Below, piece after piece: positions 12,545-25,372 of a stretch of 64,000 bases of DNA. The DNA lies in contig CM047425.1 of NCBI GenBank assembly GCA_026168455.1, positions 89,407,580-89,471,579 of the forward strand, read 5' to 3'. The notes below the pieces were generated by a model, which was not told where the DNA came from, made no database searches, and worked only from the letters and a program-made list of their open reading frames with translations. The stretch is from Theocolax elegans. Lineage: Eukaryota > Arthropoda > Insecta > Hymenoptera > Cerocephalidae. The position numbers and the translations under genes were made by a program. Position 1 is the stretch's first letter; each line of letters opens with the position of its first letter.

Positions 12545-14110
12545 CAACGCGAAGATAGAGTGAGAAAGCGTGAGAGCGAGAGGGAGAGAGAGAAGCATCG
12601 AGTCGTTGGCGTGTATCGAACGTCCATCGCAGATATATTATTTTGACGTGTATTCTCGTTCGAGTTATTTTGGCTACCCAGTAGATATAATACATAGGAA
12701 TCATTCAGCACGAATAAAAAGTATATATTGTCGATAATCTTGCGATTTTTTATACAACGATTTAGGATGACTCGGTCGAGCTTATAGATTTCGAGGCGCA
12801 GGAGAGAGTTATACGTTTCAGGTATAGCGCAATTAACACGCCCCACGGACAGGTTAAATCCTTTTCTTGTACAGTTCCGCAACGTCGCACTAAATTCGTG
12901 TGCTCATTCTAGAATATGCATTTATGTTTACTTGTATGTGTTTGTGATTCCGTTTTAGCATGGGGTGGGGATGACTATTTATCATTTTTCATAATTAATA
13001 ATTAGCTAGACCAGTGGAAGTCAAACTTTATTGTGGGAGTATACATTTATTTCATTGTTACTTGTAAAGCTGTGAGATTGTTTTACTTTTTTTATCTTTT
13101 TATATATTTGTGTTGACATATAACCAATTGATATTTCTTTAAATTAATATTCCAAGTGAATGAACAAACATTGAATGTAATTAATGTAACCTTACTATAT
13201 GAATTACATTTTCAATATTTTAGTTTTGGCTCACTCAAGAAGGTTGTTAACGAATAGCGGTCAAAAGTTTATGTACATTAATTAATTAAAGAGGTAGCAA
13301 GGTATCCAATAAACTTTCGTGAGCAATTTATGATATGTGTTTTGTTAACTACAAATCCAATTGGGAAGGTAATATTTAATTCTACTACTAGATTTATTTA
13401 TGTTATATAACATTTAATAATTAATAAAAGTGACATTAAATAAAAAATTTGTTTTAATTGCATTATTAGGTTATCTGACAGTATGTGCACTGCAAATTAT
13501 AAAAAGCATCGTATCTTAAAGGACAGGTATTAATTACTAAGTTTGGTTTTCATTTATTTAAGTATTTAAGTTTAAATAAATAATTACTTAAATACCATGC
13601 AAATAATGCTATTAGTTCATTCACTTGGTACCACCGAAATAAAACAAAACTTTTTTTTTATGTAGTCTACTGTGGTATATCAATTAGTAGAGGAGCAATT
13701 GTGTATAAACTTATAAAGAAATTTACATCGAATTAATTAAAGTAAAATTATTATAAAAATTATGTAAACATTTCTCTAACATACTTTTACAACAATTAAG
13801 AAACAATTAAATTCTAATATTTATATATTTCTTAATAATTTACAACATTTAATAACACATATAATCTAGAGCAAAATCATTTGTTTTACAGATGTCATCT
13901 GTTGAATTATCATTGGTTCAAAAGTTCTCGTGTAACAATGTGTATAATAGCAGACTATCAGATAAATTATGGAAGAACTTCTAAGGGTACAGTAAAATAA
14001 AAAATTTATATTTGTAAATTAAAAACTAAATTGATATTATAGTTAATACTTTGAAAATATATTAACTTATTTAGGAAGTATAAATACAAATTTAGATTAC
14101 TTATGCTAAA

Positions 14111-14114
<4 letters not shown>

Positions 14115-14149
<35 letters not shown>
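14115..14149. repeat. TA microsatellite
   Basis: An uninterrupted run of TA dinucleotides lies about 100 bp before the splice acceptor of the zinc-finger coding exon. Confidence 0.9.
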
Positions 14150-14152
<3 letters not shown>

Positions 14153-14257
14153 ATACATGTTAAATATCACTATACTAAATTTCTAATTCTTTATTTTAAT
14201 AAATATAAATAATGTAATTTAGATACAAAAATTTACTTTTAAATTTGTTATTTTTAG

Positions 14258-14348
14258 TTCTACCATACCAGAGTAACTGCAACAGCATCAACGGCATGTG
14301 CATAAGAAGTAAAGCCGTGGATAAGGCGCGAGAACGACGAAGAGTACG
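14258..14348 (+). promoter_or_regulatory. 5' leader part of the zinc-finger coding exon
   Basis: A clear acceptor (polypyrimidine then TTTTTAG) ends at 14,257, so the first coding exon begins with about 91 bases of leader before ATG 14,349. This implies at least one upstream non-coding exon. The start has A at -3, a favourable context. Confidence 0.6.
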
Positions 14349-14352
14349 ATGA
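14296..14352 (+). CDS. Upstream ORF overlapping the zinc-finger start (ATGA)
   Basis: An 18-codon frame starts at ATG 14,296 and ends in TGA at 14,350-14,352. It overlaps the main start codon at 14,349 as ATGA. The peptide is very basic (Arg/Lys-rich) with no recognised family. The arrangement is typical of termination-reinitiation control and would lower or condition translation of the main protein. Whether the leader is actually transcribed from here is inferred from the splice acceptor at 14,257. Confidence 0.45.
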   Translation: MCIRSKAVDKARERRRVR

Positions 14353-17300
14353 GCAGCAGTGACCCGAATACTTGCAGGCGCTCTGCTAAGAGCAGAAACG
14401 TCTCTGAGTCATCGGACACATCTTTGTCCAGTTCCAACTCCAAAAATGATGTCACCTCTTCCTCTAGGCAGTTTCGGTGTCCTGCAGACCCAAGTGGTCT
14501 ATCGGATGGCCTTGGTCCTGATAGAATTAGACGTAAAAAACGAAGAAAAAGTATAGATGACAGCAAAAATATTATCTGCAAACGAGTATCTGAACTAAGT
14601 CGTCAAAAGGAATTGGAAAAAAAATTAATCAGTTTAAAACTTAAGAACAGCAGGCAACCCGTTGTCTTGTTAACTAGAGTTGATCATAATGGTCAACTCA
14701 AGAACAAATCAGTGGTGGAGAACAAGGTGGAAGAAGAAAAGCGTGTTCAATTGCATGGTCTTACCATACCAGCCAAAGTCGATCCTAGGATCCTCAATAA
14801 TTGTCTTGTTGTCAAGATTAATAAAAAGCAAACAGAGAACCTTATTGAAATAAACAAAAGACTTTCACAAAATCAGGCCAAAGCAGAGGCCAGCAATTAT
14901 AGACAAGAAGTGCTTAATAGTGATAGTTTGGTCGTGAGCAGTGAGTCAAACAAGTGTACAGATAGACTAAAGTTAAAAAATATTGTGTCTGATGATAAGT
15001 GTACCAAAAACTTTGTTGCGAAAAACAATAGTGGAAGACAAAAATCTGTGGATAAAATTAATGATAGGCTTCCTGAAAAATTACTCGAAGATAATTCCAA
15101 ATGTGTATTAAACTCAATTGCAGAAGGTACTACTGATGTGACACAATCAGAATGTTCCAAAAATTTGATACATAACACTAGAAGACTTAAGCGTAATTCA
15201 ATTGATCAAATCAATAGTGATAAGTTTATTGTGGATTCAGTTGAAAATAAATCTAAATGCATTGAGAATGCATTTGAAGGAAGTAGTAAAAAATATCTTG
15301 AAGCTTCCATAAAGGATGTTGCAAAGAATTCCAAAAACTCTGTTAATGATAGTGAAAATCATTCTCGATTAGTAATTGACAAGAACAGTAAAAAACAAAC
15401 TGAAAATTCAGGTTTAATTAATGAAACATTAATACCTTTTTCTCATAAAGAAGATAAAAAGAGTCTCAAAAAAGAAATTAAAGATAGTTCAAAAATTAGT
15501 AATGTTCATGGAATCATTGAGAATACAAGAAGGCAGACAAGAAATTCGGTCAGTCAAAATAATGAAAAAGATACCAATAATTTAATGAAGGATAGTTGTT
15601 CTGATAGTTTGCATGATCAAAAGATTGAAAAATTGCCTGAAAAAGTGGATAAACATATACAAAATATTTCAACAGATCAAACTGATAATCAGAAAATAAT
15701 TACACAAAATGCAATTGTCATATCGGAAAATTACTTTGAAAAGACAGTTGAAAAAAATTCAAGTAGTACTGAAAAATCCGTCGAACATTCACGTAAGAAA
15801 CTTTGCAAGAAAGTGGATAAAAGAATTGAGGGTTCCAAAAATGAGACTGAAAATGACAAGGAAGTTTCAAAGACAAATGATAACTATGACAGGCATAATG
15901 AAAGTTGTAATGATAATCATGCAACTTGTATAGAAGATAATACTGGACATAGCAATAAACATCTGGAAAAAAGTAATAAATCTATAAAAGATTCTATAAA
16001 ATATACTGAAAGATCTAAAAGAATCACGAGGAATACAATTGTATGTGAAAACAATGTACAGTCTACTCAAATTGTAGTTAAGGAAAGTAATGCAAAACAA
16101 TCTCAGAGTGTACATACAGATCTTCAAAAGAGTTCAAAGAACATTGATGAAAATATTAGAAAAGTTAGAAGAAATTCAAATACATCTATACATTTTGTTG
16201 AAGAAAATAGTGAAAATCATTGTAAAAATATTGAAAACAAAGTTGATAGACTACCAAAGAAATCAATGCAACATAATGTTGAAGATAAAAACAAAAGTCT
16301 TTCTAATAGTCTAGACGAAAAAGTTACAAATCTTTCTGACAAAACTGTACAACCTCCTATTCAAGATGGAAGTGAAAATGTTTCTAATGTTTTATATGCA
16401 AAAATTTCAAAAAAATCAGAAAACACAAGTTTTTATAATTTGAAGATATTTGACGAAAAACTTGCTATTAGTCCAAAAATTCCAATTTTTAATGATATAC
16501 AAACAAGAAAAGCTTTTACTGATAAAGTTACTAATGAAACTACAATAAAAAATAAAGCAGACTGTACTCAAAATCATGATACAGAACTTAACAAGAAGCA
16601 AGATAACGTTGTTGCAAAACAAACAAACTCTAAAGGAATCATTGCAAAGAAAATCAGACCTAAGAGAAGTATCACCACTAAGGTTTGCCCAGAAACTAAT
16701 TCTCTATCTTCAGCACAAAATAGTTTAAATGATATGGAATCTTCAACTGAAACAATGAATGATTTGACTGAAAACTCAAATAAAAATATAGATAAAACAA
16801 TAAGCTTATTGCCACAAGACTCAGATCACATTAAGAATTCTATGGATAATAATTTAGGTTATACAAAACATGTTATTGATAAAAATGTTGATAAGGTTCC
16901 TATAAAATTAAATACAAAGATTAAAAAGGATTTGAAAGTGCAGACTGATATTGCTAAGAGAACAAGAAGAAAAGTAGCACTTCAAAAAAATGGAAAGCAG
17001 CTAGAAAACGTTACAAAAACAAGTACAGAATTAAAACAATTCAGTAGAGAAAACAAAAAAATTCCAAATGAAGTAGACACAAATAGCAGAATTCATAATA
17101 AGATACAGACTGAAAAAATGGTGGCTACAAGGAATTCTTCTTTTACCAAGGATGAAAGGCAAGCAGATAATTTGACTAAAAACAATGATGTGCGTTCTGT
17201 ATTGAATACAAAAGAAGAAAAAGGTTCAGAAAATAACACTGAAACCAAAATTAAATCAATAACTTCTGATACAATTAAGAAATCCTTAAGGAATTCATCA

Positions 17301-20300
17301 GATAAATTAGACAAATCTACTAAAAGTATCGTAAAAAACAACGCAGACAAAATGCAAAATGTTATTAACAAACAAGAAGAATTGCATACTGTAATTAAAG
17401 AGTGCTCTAAAAGTCAAGTTGAGAACTATAAACGAGTAACCAGAAAATCATCGGCAGAAAAGCATGACAGGAGCTCTGAAAAAACAATGGATGTTGATTC
17501 CACTGAATCACAAATTTCTTTTGAAAATAAACTTCTAAATGAACAACATAAATTTGTTAAAGAAAATTCCAAAGCTGCTAAGTCATCTTACAATAAATGT
17601 GAAGTGAATGCTACAAATATTAAAATAGATTCAAATTGTGTACAAAATGTTGTAGAAAAAAGTAATGATAAAGTTCGCGAAGAATCACGCAAAACAATAA
17701 AAGAATGTTTTAAAATTCAGAGTGAGATATATAAAAAGTTCGCAAAAAAAACATTACCTGAAAAAATTGAAAAAAGCACTGAAACTTTGATAGTAAATAA
17801 TTCAGATTCAACTCAAAACTCTGACAATGTAAACAGCGACAGTCTCTCTGAAAGGTTGGATAATAAAGAAAATTCTAAAATGCAAATCGATCTAAACACA
17901 AGAATTACGAGAAATTCGTCTTATAAAAAAGATAAAAATTCAAAAAATCTAATTGAAAACAATGTAGACTGTACCCAATCCGTGATTGAAGAAAATAAGG
18001 AAAAATGTTCTGAAAATGTAGTTCAAAAAATGTCTCTTAGAAACATGGCTGACAGTAAGATGCTTCGAAATTGTTCATCAGAAAAAACTACTGATACTCG
18101 TGTAGAAAATTCAAATGAAAAAAATGTATCAACTTTACAAAATTTATTTGAAGAAAATAATGAACAACAAACTAATAATGTTGACAACAAGGTTATTAAA
18201 AGTATTGTGGATAGTGAAAATTATGTTGCTCCAAACAATCATTCTGAAGAATTTCCGGCAAAAAATTCCGAAACTACCACTGAAAGTAGTAAAAGAATTA
18301 CTCGAAAATCATCCGAAAAACTTAATTTATCTCTAACCGAGCAGAAAAATTCAAGTAAAAATAATGAACTATTTTCAGAAAAAATAAATCATTCGAAAGT
18401 TGATAAAATTGACGAAATAAATGTAAATGAGTCAAGCGTTGATAAAATTTCTGTGGATAATTTAAGTATCGACGTTTGTTCACAAATTTTAAAAGAATCG
18501 GAAAAAGTTGAAGAAGTTTGTTTAAAAGCTACGAAAAATAATTTACAAAGTGATATACATGTATCAGCTGAGGAGCTTCGTGAGCATCTCGAGATCCTTC
18601 TTGACAAATGTGAAGAGAATCAAGAGAATTTGATTACCGAAAACAATAAAGTTGATTACACTAATTTAGAGTTAACAGTAAATAGCTCTGAGACTATGGC
18701 AGTAAATTTACCATCTGAAAATGAAAAAGAACAAGAATCTATATTGGAAAAGAACGAATGCCTTGACGTATTTACGTATACAGTAATCGATAAAAAACAA
18801 TCCGAAGAATTAAATGAAATTGAAAAAGGTTCTTTGACAAAAGAGGACGACAGTGAAATCCTCCCTCCTTTGAATGACTTATTGAGAGACATTTCCGAAG
18901 ACCATGCAATTATTGATGATACATTGGCCCAAGATGATTCAAATAAATTGGTTAACAAAAATTACAATGAAAATTCCGAAAATGAAATTGAACAATATTC
19001 CAACTTGGAAGCGATAAATAGTAATTATATCCACAATTCTACGGATAATCAACTTCACAACACCAATGAATTATCAGTCGAGAAAATATTTAGAGATGAC
19101 ACCAGAAAATTAATAGATAAATTAATTGAAGAAACATGTAACGATGAATCACAAAACTTTAATAATGATATAGAAGAAAATTTAGACACTTTGATTGAAC
19201 TGAATGAAATGCTTGACTACAGTTCAGGTGAGATAATAAATAACGACATTAACGCAGAAAATAATTTTGAAAATATTTCAATATCTGACAACAATTTATT
19301 TACAGAAACTTTACGCAATATTGATAATTCTTCGGATAAATTTATCCAAACTCCTTTGGAAACTAAAACTGTGCAAAATTATATGGACGAAAATACTAAA
19401 TTGTCTGTAGAAAATAGTTTAATAAACAACGTTGAAGCATGTCCTAAAAATTGGATTGACGATGAATCATTGGCTAAAACAAGACGTCAACTTACCTTAA
19501 TTGAACTTAAAAGAAAATGTACGGAGAACCTTGATAAAAAGCGTAGTGCGATTTTAAAGAGTGACATTGCTAACTCAAGTAATAGCGTATCGCCAAATTC
19601 TTCGCCTCTAAATGACGACCATCTTGCTTCAAGTGAACGTTCTACTGATAGTTGTATAGGAAACGTAACCGAGAGTGAAGAAAATTATCCCGAATGTTTA
19701 TCTGATGGTCCCGATAGTGATGAAAATTTGGCTGATCGACTTGCGCATACCAATGGCTATACGACACCTGTACATTCAGCGGAAAATGCGGATTCAGGCA
19801 TTGAAATAGCAAGCGAACATCAGCGAGTCAACAAAATTGTGCTCAAATGCCCAAGGACACGATCGTTTCTCGAGATGAATGCTGACTTTGAGTGCAAGCA
19901 TTGTGGCACTTGTTTCACTAACAGTCGCGAGATGAAGAAGCATGTTAAGGAACATCATCGACAACGGCTTGTTATCAAAATTACTAAAACCGATGTAAAT
20001 AAACATGTAACTCATATGGTAGAGCCCGTGCTTAATCCCAAATCGAGAAACGATGAAATCATTAGTAATGAGAATGCCGTCCTTTCGATTCCAACCGAAT
20101 GCGAGCAAAGTTCACAGATGTTCGAACAAGATCGTGAAGAGGCAATTGGTAATCAGATAACTGAAGGTGAAATAAAGATTATCGTCAAAAAAGAAAGTGG
20201 TTCGAAAAACTCTCACGTTGTGAAAGAAATTAAGATAACACCAAAAACTCCAGATACATCCAAATTGACCGTAAATTCCGACAAAAGTAACTCTAATAGT

Positions 20301-23300
20301 CCCAACAATTGGAAATCTAATTGCTCACAATCGGCATCAGAAGTTGTACAATGCGTGAAACGTCGTCCAGGTCGTCCAAGGAAGTATCCAATTTTTACCG
20401 AATCTCAGATGATTGCTAAAGAACTCGCAAATACATCTAAGAAAAAGCCGAATGATCAAGCGTCATTAACATCAGCAGTCGATGAACGAACAACCTTGTT
20501 TGAGCCTATCGTATCCATTATTGAATCAACTTCATCTGCGGTGGATGAAAAAAGTATTAAAAGTATTACGCAGCCTGATGAACCCGCGTCCATAAAAAGA
20601 AAGCGTAATAGTTCACAGGAAACAAAACCCGAGTTGGATAATACCGTGGTTCATGAAGAGAAAAGGTACAAGCTAGAAGAAGAAAAGAAAAGTGAGTCAG
20701 GGGAACCATGTTTAGCGCAACATGGAATAACAAAACGGTTAGTTGTACGGTTAACAAAAATAGATACTGTAACCAAAGATGATAAAGAAGAATACTCGGT
20801 TGCTATCGATCATGGTTCCGACGAAGTTAATTCGTTGGTGAAAACAAAACGGAAAACGAAATCGAAGGTGCATCAAGAAGAAAAAACTTTGAATAATCAA
20901 GAGACTATCAAAGCCATCGTTAAGATAAATCTCCGAAAAAAACTGGAGAACAATAATAATAATAATCTGAAGAATGTGGAAAAGAATATAATTGATACGA
21001 GTGAATCGCATGCTACGTCGTCAATTTCAACGGCATCGAAAATAACGCCTAACGAGCAAGTTGACGAAAGAACGCACGAACCAGACACAAATACACCAGA
21101 TATCGGTGAAACCATTGACAATCAAAAGTCATCATTAGATTCACAAATGGTGGTGACGCCGCGAAATCAAACGATCGATATGGATCAAGCTGACGAGAGT
21201 CAAAAAGCCAAATTATTAATGCTAATGAACGCGACAACTCCTCAAGAAGCCGAAAATAATATTGTTACCAGTACCGTTACTGAAACGTCTCCGACAGAAC
21301 TGCAACCATCAGAAATAGAAACGACGCAACAATACCAGCAACAGCAGCAGCTACAACAACAACCCCAGCCACAACAATTTTGCATCTTGTTCATTCCTGA
21401 TTCACTATACGGCCCGGACGCAGGTCTGACAAAAGATTCGACTCCTACCGCGACTCTAGTCAATTTCCAACCAGTACCAGATAATGAGATCGCGAACAAA
21501 TCTCTCGTTTATACACCAACAGTGCCGACGGGATTTGCAACCCCGGTCAAGATCTCACATGAAGAACAAAGCAGGTTATTCGTGTGCGCTACTTGTAATG
21601 AAGTATCTGATCTAATTGGCCGTCTAGAAGCTAGTCTTGGAATGACGGAGGAAGACAAGAGTGCGATTAAGTGCCCTTATTGCTCCAATCATTTCCAGTC
21701 GTTATTTTATCTTGAGTACCACGTAAGACAGGAGCATCTTAAATGTGAAAACGAAAAGACGTGCCGGCATTCTGGTCTAAATAGTCTGCGAATTCCCAAC
21801 CTTGAGGCGACTTCCGAATTTGAGAGTTACATAACCTTTGCTCTAAAGTGTCGTAGCTGTTACGACGTTTTCGGATCGGTGCTGATGTTAAACGACCACG
21901 TAATGCATAGGCACAAGAGTCTCGTACGTTTGAGGCCAAATCCTACTTTGCCTTCCTCGCCGACTACATTTGCAGGGAAAAATGGAGGACGACCGATGGT
22001 GCTTCAGTGTCCGAGCGACTGTGTTTGTCGTATTGGTATTCGCAACACCGATTCGCCTCTACAAAGGCAACAAATGCTTAAACGATGCCCCAACGCCATG
22101 AGGCGTCTTGAAAAAATTGAGCCTGCAGCGTACGAGGTTTACACCTGTATTCTCTGCAAAAGTACTTTCCTCATGAAGGATGAAGTTGTCGACCATTTAA
22201 TGAAGATGCACGAAGTCTCGTGCAAGTTCCCGTGCTACACCTGTCTGATAAACTATCGCAGTCTACAAATGCAGGAGAGTCATCGATGTACCGAGACGAC
22301 ACTTCAGGACTTGGACAAAATTCTCAGCATCGCGATATTACCAGGTAATGTGGGTAGTAAAGATGATAACAACAAGTTTCTCGAGCGCGAGGATTCCTCC
22401 AATGATGAGTACGGCTCGATTAAAGGAGGTTCACCAACTACACCCGTCGTCGCGGCACCAGTCGGCAGCCGTAAACCAGGTAGACCAGGCCACAGCAATG
22501 GATTCAAAAGGAAAAACATCGTTTCGGTAGGTATGCTCATGCAGATGCTCGGCATAAGCCCATCTGCGAAACAACCCAAAGTTGGACCAGGGACATCGAT
22601 ACTGAAAGCTAATGGTAGACCCAAAAGAAAGAAACATTGTCCAAAGTGCAAGAAGCGATTTGCTTATCGCAAAAGTCTTCACGACCACATTATCCATGAT
22701 CACATTATAATGGAAGAAGGAACCGAGGGACCAAAGAAAGCGGCTATAGAACTGCTCGCTCTTATTACCAACGGCAAATCTAATGGCCAAAGGGCGGATG
22801 AAGTAGTCCAAATGCTTAAAGCGTACAAAGAACCGAATATGGATAATCTATCCGTCCCTATGATGATGGATGGAGGTGGACGGGATCAATGGATGAATAC
22901 CAACGAATCAGGAAGCGAACTGCGTAAGGAGGATATCACCCAGTGCAGTAGATGTAAAGGAACTTTTAAGATATCCTCCAAGCCTAGTAAGTTTTTAGAT
23001 TCAAAATAAATGTTAACTATTATTTCACTTATATATGTATTGTCCGCACTATTATTTACTTATTATTTATCATATCTTTTCAATCATTAAATACAAAATT
23101 CATATAAAATTTGTTAATATTTTCTTAATTTACTAACACAAATATTATTTATTGTTTTTTTACATTACATAATAATTTTTTACAATACATACATTACGTA
23201 GAACACTATATAATGAATACAATTAATTGTAAATTACTTTTATTTCTTTTGGGACTTATTTTATCAATTGATAAATTATTATTGTGATTGATGGCAGGCA

Positions 23301-25372
23301 ATCAAATAAAAAAATAATTATAATTACTTATTTTAAATTTTGATTCTAAATCGCCCGTACATGTGTTTATTAGAAAGTATATATTTAATCGGTATTTTCG
23401 AGATAATTTGTGTTACTCAATATTTTTTCAAAAAAACATTTAAGACAGCGATATGCAAGTAAGTTGCTGAAAAGAAGGTTTTGTGCAATATTTGAAAAAA
23501 TATTGAGTAACACAAATTAGCTCGAAATTACCGATTAAATATATACTTTCTAATAATTACATATTTGTTAACTGTGTAATTACTAATAATTTATCTTTAA
23601 CTATAATTGGTAATCAGTAAATTAATTTATGCAACATTTTAGGTAACCATAAAAAGCAGAATGATCAACATTTGTCATCTGAAGAAGCGAATCAACCAAT
23701 ACTGTGCGAGAACTGCGAAAATGGTGGACCGAAAACTCGGAGGCGTAGTAATGTCAATAACGGGTACAAGCTCAAACTCGGTAGCGACACATTGGCAACT
23801 CAACATGCGCAATCTCAATATCTTCAGCCGTTTCCGTGTAAGAAATGCTCCGAATCTTTTGCCAACGCTGTAGAACTGAAAAATCATAAGCGTATCGCTC
23901 ACCTCAAAGTAAACGATAAACTTTATCAGTGCGATCTTTGTAAAAAAAGCTTTGCTTCTCCGCGCATGCTCGACAAACATAAGAAACTACACCGAGAAAT
24001 CATCTTTGATGATGCAGCTAAGAGCGACAAAAACGAAATCAAACCGAGAAGTCCGCGGCCCAATGACACTATAGACAACAGCGATGCCAAGTGTGACAGT
24101 TCCGTGAACGATAACATCACCGACAAAGCCGACACGTCTACATCGCGCAGGGATTCGTCGGATAGCAGTAGTGTTGGTTCGAAAAAGCCTGAAGAACCCT
24201 TAAATTGTACCTTCTGCGAGGAGATATGTTCGTCCAAAGTTAGCTTAAAGAATCATTTGAAACGCGAGCACGGTCGGCGTGCTTCGATTTGCCAATTGTG
24301 CAATGGGCTTCTCATCGATACAAATGAGGTGCGTCATATGCTCGACTATCACATTGTACCTAGTAAATCAAGTTCGCGGCGCGCCGGTTCGCCCCGCACT
24401 TATGAGGATGCGACTTCCATGCGTGCAGACGTTGACGAACTCGTGCGCACTCTCGGTAAACACCGTTTACAGTCGCTAATGATGTACCACGACTTTGAGG
24501 GCAAGTGCAATAACGCGATAATGCGCTGTCCCATCTGTCCCGAATTGTTTGCGACGCGCGAGTCGTGTCGCTTCCATTACGTATGGATCCATGATGTCCA
24601 CTGCCTCTTGTGCGATAAGACCTTCCGTTCAGGTAGCAGCGCCTGCCAGCACAAGGTTGACGCGCACACTTCGACCGTGAGCTACCTCTGGTGTATTCAT
24701 CGATTGGTCAGCGCTATTGTCAGTGGTTTGAGGCTTGATCCCGATCAACCGTCTCATATTCTCTATCAATTACTGGCAATGCGATTCGAGCAGGAGGAGG
24801 AGCTTGCCGCACAACCTGAAGGCTCGATCGCCGAAAAGAACGATGCTCAAGAAGTAGCTACGTCGACAGAACGTTTTTTGGAGGAAGTTGTCCTAAGCGA
24901 GGACCAGCTACCGGACTCGGGTAACATGATCGAGGTAGTTATTGGGAAGGAAGACTCCGAAGATGATCTTCTCTCAATGTTGAACTTGTCGCCGAACTAC
25001 GAAAGTTGCGAGCAGCATCGAATACCTAACGCTGGTGCAGCTCCACCCGAAGAGGAAGAGGACGAAGATACCACAACGGCGATTGCATCGGCTCCGTCAA
25101 CACCTTTGCTTGCAGGGACCCCTAGTTTGGCTACGAGTCCCATCGCCGAAACCTATGTAGCCTCGGGCGTTTGTAAATATAGATTGGAAAACGACGAGGA
25201 ACAATTGGTTCTTGTTGTCACGGACGAGGATCTCGTAACGTATCGCGACGATATCGAAAGCCTGGCCGAGAGGATAAGCGTAACGTGCGATTCACTCACC
25301 CTCGATGAGATTACCGAGATGCTCAGGGCCTACTTTGAAAATGTGAGCGCGAGCAACGGCACCGGCGCGTAA
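14349..25372 (+). CDS. Giant multi-C2H2 zinc-finger protein, two coding exons
   Basis: Coding exons are 14,349-22,986 and 23,643-25,372, joined through an A|GTAAGT donor and a TTTTAG acceptor, giving 3,455 residues. Reading through the donor would stop at 23,009. Residues about 50-1,800 are low-complexity, rich in Asn, Lys, Ser and Glu, with a recurring basic motif of KRITRNS type. C2H2 fingers then appear near 1,846, 2,411-2,463, 2,499, 2,598, 2,627, 2,761, 2,942, 2,974, 3,065, 3,094 and 3,171-3,222. An AT-hook-like RRPGRPRKYP lies near 2,004, a Gln-rich patch at 2,326-2,344 and a second GRP motif near 2,708. The C-terminus is acidic with a Glu/Asp run. It is probably a nuclear DNA-binding regulator or chromatin protein. 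I cannot assign an orthologue. The exon structure is well supported. Confidence 0.9.
22987..23642 (+). other. Intron of the zinc-finger gene
   Basis: GTAAGT donor and TTTTAG acceptor. The reading frame is preserved (phase 1), making an AGT serine codon across the junction. The intron is AT-rich and carries the long hairpin at 23,368-23,555. Confidence 0.9.
23368..23555. repeat. Intronic long hairpin, MITE-like
   Basis: The left arm 23,368-23,432 matches the reverse complement of 23,491-23,555 over about 65 bp with two visible mismatches, around a loop of about 58 bp. The arms begin TATTAGAAAGTATATA and its complement. Possible identities are a MITE with long terminal inverted repeats or a hairpin-RNA precursor inside the intron. 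No coding potential. Confidence 0.8.

Larger units (their letters stand above)
10733..14257. other. Probable upstream/leader intron sequence of the zinc-finger gene
   Basis: No protein-like frame is present. A second CpG-rich patch occurs at 11,330-11,460, and a mixed alternating purine-pyrimidine region at 12,390-12,544 is annotated separately. From about 12,900 the sequence becomes uniformly AT-rich and intron-like, ending in a TTTTTAG acceptor at 14,251-14,257. If the donor near 10,727 is real this would be one intron of about 3.5 kb. Confidence 0.35.

Noticed and set aside
13892..13986. Possible small leader exon of the zinc-finger gene
   Set aside because: A TTTTACAG acceptor is present, but the donor (GTACAG) is weak and nothing else supports inclusion.
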